Positions 49,695 to 55,647 of a stretch of 64,000 nucleotides of DNA are shown piece by piece (position 1 is the first letter of the stretch; each line of letters begins with the position of its first letter). The notes below the pieces were generated by a model. It was not told the DNA's origin. It searched no databases and saw nothing but the letters and a program-made list of their open reading frames with translations. This DNA comes from Pseudoxanthomonas gei (GTDB lineage Bacteria > Pseudomonadota > Gammaproteobacteria > Xanthomonadales > Xanthomonadaceae). The DNA lies in contig NZ_QOVG01000007.1 in NCBI RefSeq assembly GCF_010119615.1, forward strand, positions 124,001 through 188,000. The letters are read 5' to 3'. Position numbers and translations under genes: made by a program.

Positions 49695-49858
49695 CGCCCG
49701 CACATGGATTACGTGTACTTCAACCCCGCGAAGCATGGCTTTGTCGATTGGTCGTGGATTGGCCGTATTACACCTTCCACCGATTGGTAGGACAAGGTGT
49801 ATATCCGGCAGATTGGGGTGAAAGCGTCGAGAGCGAAAAGCTGGGCTACGACGACTGA
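49695..49858 (+). pseudogene. REP-associated tyrosine transposase (RAYT) remnant, frameshifted
   Basis: Two adjacent frames encode the conserved C-terminal part of RAYT proteins. MDYVYFNPAKHGFV is at 49704-49745 in one frame. DWPYYTFHRLVGQGVYPADW to a stop at 49856-49858 is in the next. The catalytic HxH and Tyr portion is missing. Intact RAYTs (IS200-like) move REP palindromes such as those seen across this window. This relic cannot be active. Confidence 0.75.
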
Positions 49859-49884
49859 GACCTGCCCTGCCTCCCGAACTATGC

Positions 49885-49911
49885 GGCGCAATGCCCTCCG
49901 GTTATTGCGCC
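49885..49911. repeat. RAYT-adjacent REP hairpin
   Basis: Perfect 8-bp stem GGCGCAAT (49885-49892) / ATTGCGCC (49904-49911), 26 bases after the transposase stop. A degenerate copy is at 48853-48883. Confidence 0.7.
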
Positions 49912-49919
49912 CTACTGGG

Positions 49920-49975
49920 CTGCGGGCTCTACCTGCCAGCAGGAAACCCACCAGCAGTGCAAAAATTCTCTTCAT
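49920..49975 (-). pseudogene. Truncated cassette ORF with signal peptide
   Basis: The ATG at 49975 lies two bases after an attC GTTAGGC box. It encodes MKRIFALLVGFLLAGRA, a signal peptide start, before the frame runs antisense into the RAYT relic. The original cassette gene has been replaced beyond about residue 17. Confidence 0.55.
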
Positions 49976-49977
49976 GT

Positions 49978-50067
49978 GCCTAACACCTGAATTAACGCGG
50001 TCCGCCCACGCCAACTGTCGTATCAAAGCCGTAACGATGTTGGCTCAGCTTGAATGAATTGTTAAGT
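49978..50067 (-). other. attC recombination site
   Basis: 90 bp. Minus-strand reading: R'' ACTTAAC (50067-50061), L'' AATTCATTCAAGC, a long central region, then GTTAATTCAGGT and R' GTTAGGC (49984-49978). The L boxes match classical integron attC sites. It overlaps the stop of the preceding cassette gene. Confidence 0.82.
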
Positions 50068-50661
50068 CCAAGGTTGACCATACCCACGTGCCTTGGTTTG
50101 GATTTCGATGATTAGAGTGTCATTGCCGGTATAGCTTGCCAGCTCGCCCGCTGCTAGCAGTGCCAAAAGGCCGCTGATACGCAGCGCCCCAACGACTGTT
50201 TCAGTGAGATATGTGCCAGTGACGGCCTGCTGGGAGTGACGCGAGCGGACCTGGCGGATCCCGGTGTGAGTGTAATCATTCATCACCTTCCACGTGCCGG
50301 CCTGAAGCGAAGAAAGCGGCGTACCAGCTGAGCCAACAGCGGACTCCACTTGCTTCAGTAGGTCAGCGAATGGCAGATCCAATTTGCCTCTAGCGAACTT
50401 GTCGCGCTGGTCAGGCGTTGCGCAGTGCCGAAGCCATAGACCGCGCCCGATCGATTCGAATGCAACCCGCGTTAGAGCCAGCATGGAACCGTAAAGCGCC
50501 GAACTGGCGAGCAGCAACATTGACCCAACGTGCTCGAGAGTCATGTCAAAGCAGCCAATGCTCTGATAGTTAGAATCGTCCACAGGCAAGCCAACCTTCA
50601 GCCTTTCATCGAGCCATTGAAGGTGCTCGGATTGATACTGGAGTTCCTCGGAAACTTTCAT
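50062..50661 (-). CDS. Cassette-encoded protein of unknown function
   Basis: 199 residues, starting six bases after the R' box of one attC and ending inside the R'' box of the next, the exact layout of a gene cassette. Largely helical: EELQYQSEHLQWLDERL, a hydrophobic stretch GSMLLLASSALYGSMLALTRVAFESIGRGLWL (about 47-78), then DQRDKFARGKLDLPFADLLKQ and MNDYTHTGIRQVRSRHS. This resembles cassette-borne DUF proteins with a conserved Y-x-H pair. No function assigned. GC is lower than the flanks. Confidence 0.7.
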   Translation of the reverse strand: MKVSEELQYQSEHLQWLDERLKVGLPVDDSNYQSIGCFDMTLEHVGSMLLLASSALYGSMLALTRVAFESIGRGLWLRHCATPDQRDKFARGKLDLPFADLLKQVESAVGSAGTPLSSLQAGTWKVMNDYTHTGIRQVRSRHSQQAVTGTYLTETVVGALRISGLLALLAAGELASYTGNDTLIIEIQTKARGYGQPWT

Positions 50662-50666
50662 CTTGG

Positions 50667-50726
50667 GCCCAACGCCAGAATTAAGCGGAAGTGCGAAGCG
50701 GTTTCGGGTTGAATGAGTTGTTAGGC
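50667..50726 (-). other. attC recombination site
   Basis: 60 bp. Minus-strand reading: R'' GCCTAAC (50726-50720), L'' AACTCATTCAACC, short GC-rich centre, CGCTTAATTCTGGC and R' GTTGGGC (50673-50667). It begins five bases after the stop of the cassette gene at 50731. A textbook short attC. Confidence 0.88.
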
Positions 50727-50730
50727 CGAA

Positions 50731-51243
50731 TCACTGAGAAATGCTCTCATCTACTGTGACCTGCTTGCCGCCATGTGTGCTATCGCCATCTGTAACTGTG
50801 ATGCTCACTTTGTGCCCAGGAAACTCGAAATAGGTAGAGCGGAACTCTGTGCCGGGCACACGATTGATCTTTGTAGAAATGGAGGCCGATGAACCAGTAG
50901 CGGTTGTTGCGCTCTCGATTGCTGAGTAGAGCGCTTTTGCACCCTCATCTGCTCGGGCGGAGCCGTCGAAGCTACCCCAATTGCGCTGGACCCAGCTGAG
51001 GCGTCCGTTCTTGAAGGAAATGCCGCCAATTACATTTGCACTTGGCGCATTCTTATCCGAAAGAAAGAACATGTCTGGGCTTCCGGTGACTGGAATGACT
51101 CGGAAGCGGGCAGCCACCTCGGTCATAACAGAGGCCTGCGAAGTTCCAAGCTTGAAGAGCATGGGACCAACTGGAAGTTCCGCACCATTAGCGCTGCTCA
51201 AGAAGCCGAGTAAGCACAATGCAATTGCAATCAGTTTGCGCAC
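50731..51243 (-). CDS. Cassette-encoded secreted protein of unknown function
   Basis: 170 residues from a GTG at 51243, with AGGAG upstream. Signal peptide MRKLIAIALCLLGFLSSANG. The mature part shows PVGPMLFKLGTSQASVMTEVAARFRVIPV, a pattern (G.S...V...L...F) found in small secreted domains, then GISFKNGRLSWVQRNWG and a strand-rich C-terminus. It begins 13 bases after a GTTAGGC box and ends five bases before an attC. GC is clearly below that of core genes. Function unknown. Confidence 0.72.
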   Translation of the reverse strand: MRKLIAIALCLLGFLSSANGAELPVGPMLFKLGTSQASVMTEVAARFRVIPVTGSPDMFFLSDKNAPSANVIGGISFKNGRLSWVQRNWGSFDGSARADEGAKALYSAIESATTATGSSASISTKINRVPGTEFRSTYFEFPGHKVSITVTDGDSTHGGKQVTVDESISQ

Positions 51244-51256
51244 AAGTCTCCTTGCT

Positions 51257-51263
51257 GCCTAAC
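51257..51263 (-). other. Orphan GTTAGGC core site at the cluster edge
   Basis: GTTAGGC on the minus strand, placed like the R' box before the first cassette, but without recognisable L boxes upstream. It may be a truncated attC or the remains of an attI. No integrase gene is present. The rest of the gap to aceK (51264-51562) shows nothing recognisable. Confidence 0.45.
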
Positions 51264-51562
51264 TCTAGGTGGACCCCAGTAATGAGGCGTATTGAATAGT
51301 CGCTTCCTGCGGCGCGATGGGTCAATGAGGTTTTTTCTCTGACCCTTCAGATGTTCAGCGGCCTGTCGGCGGACCGCTGTGTCGGCTACTCCCAGCCCTC
51401 GGCTTCCCGTAGCCTGCCCGACCCTGATGTCCGGTTCGGAGCTGCCATCGTCAACGCGCATGGCGGCTGACGACATGCGGCGAGCAGGCTCCGGTCCCGG
51501 GTGATCTGTTCCGGTGGCGGACGTGACATGCCGCTTCCTCGCAATGGCCTTACGATACCGCC

Positions 51563-53269
51563 ATGGAAAACGCCGACATCTATGCCACCGTCATCCGCGA
51601 TGCGTTCGAGGACTACCACGCGCGCTTTGCCGACATCAGCCGGCGGGCGCGGTTGCGGTTCGAGACCCGGGACTGGGCGGCGGCGCGCATCGATGCGGTG
51701 GAGCGCATCGAGCTGTATGACCAGTGCATCGCCGAATGCATGCTGCGGCTGGAGGCCACCCTGCAGGGCCGCGCCCACGACCATGCGCTGTGGTCGGCGA
51801 TCCGCGACAGCTACGAGCGCCTGATTGGCGGGCTGATCGACCGCGAACTGTTCAAGACTTTCTACAACACGCTGACGCGCCGGTTCTTCGCCACCCAGGG
51901 CGTGGACACCGCGGTGGAGTTCGTGGCCCTGGACATCGAGCCCACTGATGCCATCACCCATCCGGTCGAACGCCACAGCTATGCGGTCTCCGAGCTGCGG
52001 CCGGTCGACACTTTCACCCGGTTGCTTGGCGACTATCGCTTCGACGTGCCCTATGCGCACCGCACCCGTTGCGCCGCGGCGATAGTGATTCGCCTGCAGG
52101 ACGACCTGGCCCACTGGGGCGAGAATCCGGTGCGCTCGGTGGAACTGCTGGAAACCGTGTTCTACCGCGAGCGCCGCGCCTACCTGATCGGGCGCGTGTT
52201 CGGCGAGCACCGCTTCTCGCCGTTCGTGATCGCGCTGGTCAACGACGCCGGCGGCCTGCGCGTGGACGCGGTGCTGACCCATCGCGCCGACGTGGTGCAT
52301 CTCTTCAGTTATTCACGCAGCTATTTCCACGCCGACCTGGGCACGGTGGGCGATGCGGTGGTGTTCCTGCGCACGCTGCTGCCGGGCAAGCCCATCGACG
52401 AGATCTACACCGTGCTGGGGCGCGCCAAGCAGGGCAAGACCGAGCGCTTCCGTACCTTCTTCCGCCACTTCGCCACCGAGAAACAGGAACTGCTGACCCA
52501 GGCCGAGGGCGAGCGCGGCATGGTCATGGCGGTGTTCACCCTGCCCAGTTACCCGCTGGTGTTCAAGGTGATCCGCGACCGCTTCGCGTACCCGAAGGAA
52601 ATGAACCGCGCGCAGGTCGAGGCCAAGTACGCGCTGGTCTTCCTGCACGACCGCGTCGGCCGCCTGGTCGATGCCCAGCCCTACCGCTTCCTGCGCTTCC
52701 CGCGCGCGCGCTTTTCCGAAGGCCTGTTGCAGGAACTGCAGGAGACCTGCGCCAATGGCATCACCGAGGATGGCGACGACATCGTCGTGCACCTCTGCTA
52801 CGTGGAACGGCGCATGCGTCCGCTCAACCTGTACGTGCGCGAGCAGTCGCCGGAAGCGGCGCGGCTGGCGGCCATCGACTACGGCCAGGCGATCAAGGAC
52901 CTGGCCCGCAACAACATCTTCCCGGGCGACATGCTGCTGAAGAACTTCGGCGTGTCCGGGCACGGCCGCGCGGTGTTCTACGACTACGACGAGCTGTGCC
53001 TGATGACCGAATGCAACTTCCGCAGCATTCCGCAGCCGCGCCACCACGAGGAGGAAATGGAGGACGGCTGGTTCTATGCGGCGCCCAACGACATCTTCCC
53101 CGAACAGTTCCCCAAGTTCCTGGGACTGTCGCCGCCGTTGATGGCCGCGCTGAAATCCGCGCACGGCGAGATTTTCGATCCGGCCTGGTGGCGCGCCCTG
53201 CAGACGCAGCTGCGCGCGGGCGAATACCCGGACACGCCGCCCTATCCGGATGCGCTGCGCCTGGCCTGA
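51563..53269 (+). CDS. aceK: Isocitrate dehydrogenase kinase/phosphatase
   Basis: 568 residues, the normal AceK length (about 575). The N-terminal regulatory domain runs to about 310. The kinase-like domain follows, with the ATP lysine region [17 protein letters not shown] and the catalytic segment [39 protein letters not shown] and [19 protein letters not shown] are strongly conserved blocks. One active site phosphorylates and dephosphorylates Icd, steering isocitrate into the glyoxylate shunt. aceA and aceB are not in this window. The gene lies just outside the cassette cluster. Confidence 0.96.
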   Translation: MENADIYATVIRDAFEDYHARFADISRRARLRFETRDWAAARIDAVERIELYDQCIAECMLRLEATLQGRAHDHALWSAIRDSYERLIGGLIDRELFKTFYNTLTRRFFATQGVDTAVEFVALDIEPTDAITHPVERHSYAVSELRPVDTFTRLLGDYRFDVPYAHRTRCAAAIVIRLQDDLAHWGENPVRSVELLETVFYRERRAYLIGRVFGEHRFSPFVIALVNDAGGLRVDAVLTHRADVVHLFSYSRSYFHADLGTVGDAVVFLRTLLPGKPIDEIYTVLGRAKQGKTERFRTFFRHFATEKQELLTQAEGERGMVMAVFTLPSYPLVFKVIRDRFAYPKEMNRAQVEAKYALVFLHDRVGRLVDAQPYRFLRFPRARFSEGLLQELQETCANGITEDGDDIVVHLCYVERRMRPLNLYVREQSPEAARLAAIDYGQAIKDLARNNIFPGDMLLKNFGVSGHGRAVFYDYDELCLMTECNFRSIPQPRHHEEEMEDGWFYAAPNDIFPEQFPKFLGLSPPLMAALKSAHGEIFDPAWWRALQTQLRAGEYPDTPPYPDALRLA

Positions 53270-53335
53270 GCGGGCAACAGGGCCTTACCGGACTGCATGC
53301 TAGGCTCGCCGCACTTTCAACGCGGAGTCGCCTGC

Positions 53336-54196
53336 ATGAATCGTCTTTCCCTGTGCCTGGGTATCGCCATTGCCATTGCCTTTGCCGCCGCCGCGCCTGC
53401 GCAGGCGCAGAACGCGCCGGCGACCGGTTCCGGCGGACCTGTCGTTGCATCGCCGCTGGATGCGGTGATCCAGGGCAGCTGGCGCGAGCCGGCCAATGTC
53501 GCCCGCGATGGCTGGCGGCATCCGAAGGAAACGCTGTCTTTCTTCGGTATCGCGCCGAACCAGACGGTGATCGAAATCACCCCGGGCGCCGGCTGGTACG
53601 CGGAAATCCTCGCGCCTTACCTGCGCGACAGCGGACACTACATCGCCGCCGTGGTCGACCCGGCCAGCGTGCCCGAAGGCCGCAGCCGCGATTACCAGCA
53701 GAAGAACAGGACCACGCTGGAGACCAGGTTTGCCGGCCTGTCCACGCAGTACGGCAAGGCCACTCTGGTGGGCTACGACCCGAAGGCACCGGCGTTTGGT
53801 CCAGCCGACTCGGCCGATCTGGTGCTGACGTTCCGCAACGTGCACAACTGGCGCATGTCCGGACAGGCCGAGGGCATGTTCAAGGGCTTCTTCAACGTGC
53901 TCAAGCCCGGCGGCGTGCTGGGTGTGGTCGAGCATCGGGCCAAGGCCGATGTGGCCGCCGACGACAAGAGCGGCTACGTGGGCGAGGCGCAGGTGATCGC
54001 GCTGGCCGAGGCGGCGGGCTTCAAGCTGCAGGAAAAAAGCGAGATCAACGCCAACCCGCGCGACACCAAGGACCATCCCAACGGCGTCTGGACGCTGCCG
54101 CCGGTCAACGACCACGAGGCCAAGGACGAGGCCAAGTACAAGGCCATTGGTGAGAGTGACCGGATGACGTTGCGGTTTATCAAGCCGGCGAAATGA
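53336..54196 (+). CDS. Periplasmic class I SAM-methyltransferase-like protein
   Basis: 286 residues from the ATG at 53336, with GGAG upstream. A clear signal peptide (MNRLSLCLGIAIAIAFAAAAPAQAQ) precedes a Rossmann methyltransferase: VIEITPGAGWYAEILAPYL (motif I), ADSADLVLTFRNVHNW (motif IV) and VLKPGGVLGVVEH (motif VI). The family is known from proteobacteria, usually with a signal peptide, and has no established substrate. SAM is cytoplasmic, so an exported methyltransferase fold is puzzling. It may bind another ligand. Confidence 0.82.
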   Translation: MNRLSLCLGIAIAIAFAAAAPAQAQNAPATGSGGPVVASPLDAVIQGSWREPANVARDGWRHPKETLSFFGIAPNQTVIEITPGAGWYAEILAPYLRDSGHYIAAVVDPASVPEGRSRDYQQKNRTTLETRFAGLSTQYGKATLVGYDPKAPAFGPADSADLVLTFRNVHNWRMSGQAEGMFKGFFNVLKPGGVLGVVEHRAKADVAADDKSGYVGEAQVIALAEAAGFKLQEKSEINANPRDTKDHPNGVWTLPPVNDHEAKDEAKYKAIGESDRMTLRFIKPAK

Positions 54197-54202
54197 GAGT
54201 TT

Positions 54203-54385
54203 CCTTCTCCCACCGGGAGAAGAGCCTGCCCCCGCGAAGGCGGGGGTGGCCCGCAGGGCCGGATGAGGGCATGGAATATCAGCTTGCAAGTAGCTTTCGT
54301 GGGGACTGAACCTCCTCGCCCTCATCCGGCGCTTTGCGCCACCCCCGCCTTCGCGGGGGCAGGCTCTTCTCCCAAAGGGAGAAGG
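54203..54385. repeat. 183-bp MITE-like element with 68-nt inverted arms
   Basis: Arms at 54203-54270 and 54318-54385, near-complementary, starting CCTTCTCCC...GGGAGAAG and including CCCGCGAAGGCGGGGG. The spacer is 47 bases. The right edge supplies the AGGGAGAAGGG ribosome site of rluE. A related arm lies inside hrpB at 57412-57450. Confidence 0.85.
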
Positions 54386-54395
54386 GAATAACGAA

Positions 54396-54935
54396 ATGCT
54401 CATCGCCTTCAACAAACCCTTCAACGTGCTCTGCCAGTTCACCGATCGCAGCCAGCCGGCGCGGCGGACGCTGGCGGAATTCGGCTTGCCCAAGGACGTG
54501 TACGCGGCCGGGCGCCTGGATTACGACAGCGAAGGGCTGTTGCTGCTGACCGATGACGGGATTCTTGCCAACCGCATCACCGACCCGCGCCACAAGCAGG
54601 CCAAGACCTACTGGGTGCAGGTGGAAGGTGCGGTGGACGAAGCGAAGCTGACGGCCTTGCGCCAGGGCGTGCGGTTGAACGACGGCATGACCCTGCCGGC
54701 GCAGGCCCGCGCCCTGCCGACCACTCCGGAACTGTGGCCGCGTGATCCACCGGTCCGCTATCGCAAGACCGTGCCCGATGCGTGGATCGAATTGACCATC
54801 AGCGAGGGCCGCAACCGCCAGGTGCGGCGGATGACCGCGGCCGTCGGCCTGCCGACGCTGCGACTGGTGCGAATGTCGATCGGAGCGCTGGAACTGGATG
54901 GGCTTGCGCCGGGCCAGTGGCGACGGCAGCAATGA
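54396..54935 (+). CDS. rluE: 23S rRNA pseudouridine synthase RluE-like
   Basis: 179 residues, RsuA/RluE family without the S4 domain. LIAFNKPFNVLCQFT at the N-terminus, catalytic Asp in AGRLDYDSEGLLLLTDDG, then ITDPRHKQAKTYWVQVEG and ISEGRNRQVRRMTAAVGLPTLRLVR. RluE modifies U2457 of 23S rRNA. RluF or RsuA would carry an S4 domain, so RluE is the best fit. Its Shine-Dalgarno comes from the adjoining repeat element. Confidence 0.9.
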   Translation: MLIAFNKPFNVLCQFTDRSQPARRTLAEFGLPKDVYAAGRLDYDSEGLLLLTDDGILANRITDPRHKQAKTYWVQVEGAVDEAKLTALRQGVRLNDGMTLPAQARALPTTPELWPRDPPVRYRKTVPDAWIELTISEGRNRQVRRMTAAVGLPTLRLVRMSIGALELDGLAPGQWRRQQ

Positions 54936-54938
54936 CAA

Positions 54939-55012
54939 CGCCCCATGGCGCGGGTTTCCGTGCAGGAGCGTTCAAGTCGACACCCTGCACGGAAGCCACC
55001 CCATGGGGCGCT
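54939..55012. repeat. Long imperfect hairpin between convergent genes
   Basis: CGCCCCATGG and TTTCCGTGCAGG on the left pair with CCTGCACGGAAGCC and CCCATGGGGCG on the right. Stem about 28 bp, loop about 20. No T-tract. It probably ends transcription of rluE and of the convergent gene at 55028. Confidence 0.65.
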
Positions 55013-55027
55013 GAAAGTTGAAGCGGA

Positions 55028-55420
55028 TCAGGCTTCGGCAGAAGGTGCCGTGGAAGTGGTCTTGCGCGCACGCGGTGCACGCTTGGCCGAGGCGGTGCTC
55101 TTGCGGGTCTTGCCGGTGCCGTTGACGCGCTTGGCTTCGATGCGACGCGAACGGCCTTCGATCGGCGCGTTGGCTTCGTCCTGCTTGCGCTTGCGGCGGG
55201 CCGCGTAGGCCAGCACGCCAACGCCCAGCGCCGCGGCAATGGCCACCACCGGGTTGCGACGCACCAGCTTGATCGCGACGCGACCGCCGGTCTTCATGGC
55301 GCCCATGGCAGCGCCGGTCTGCAACAGCTTGGTGGCACTGGGGCCAACGTGCGACAGGCTGGTGCCGGCCTGGCTGACCAGATCCATGACACGGTCGGTG
55401 ATGGGGGTGAGCTTGCTCAT
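55028..55420 (-). CDS. Small basic membrane-associated protein of unknown function
   Basis: 130 residues from the ATG at 55420 (MSKLTPITDRVMDLVSQAG); a start 17 codons earlier lacks support. A short amphipathic N-part is followed by one membrane segment (NPVVAIAAALGVGVLAYAA, about 59-77) and a long Lys/Arg-rich C-tail (RRKRKQDEANAP, TGKTRKSTASAKRAPRARK). The layout recalls small envelope-stress or DUF883-like proteins and also H1-like basic tails. No function assigned. The 227-bp gap upstream to hrpB shows nothing else. Confidence 0.65.
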   Translation of the reverse strand: MSKLTPITDRVMDLVSQAGTSLSHVGPSATKLLQTGAAMGAMKTGGRVAIKLVRRNPVVAIAAALGVGVLAYAARRKRKQDEANAPIEGRSRRIEAKRVNGTGKTRKSTASAKRAPRARKTTSTAPSAEA

Positions 55421-55647
55421 GCGGGTGGCTCCCTGGAATCGTGTAGAGGGGGGCAGTCTCCCCTTGCGCATGTTCAGGGCGTGTCAGCGCAGGCACTCAT
55501 TACCCACCGTGCGCTGAATGCGAGCGCCCAGGTAGTGCGTCGTTCTGGCGCGATGCGTCGCCGTCGCAGACCGCTCCGCAGGGAATCCACGGCGCTTGCG
55601 ATGCAACAACCGCCGCCGCGGCAGGCGATCTCGGGCAGCCACGCTTT

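Noticed and set aside
51257-51562. attI site or integrase promoter region
   Set aside because: Only a single GTTAGGC box is visible; no integrase gene or L-box structure supports attI.
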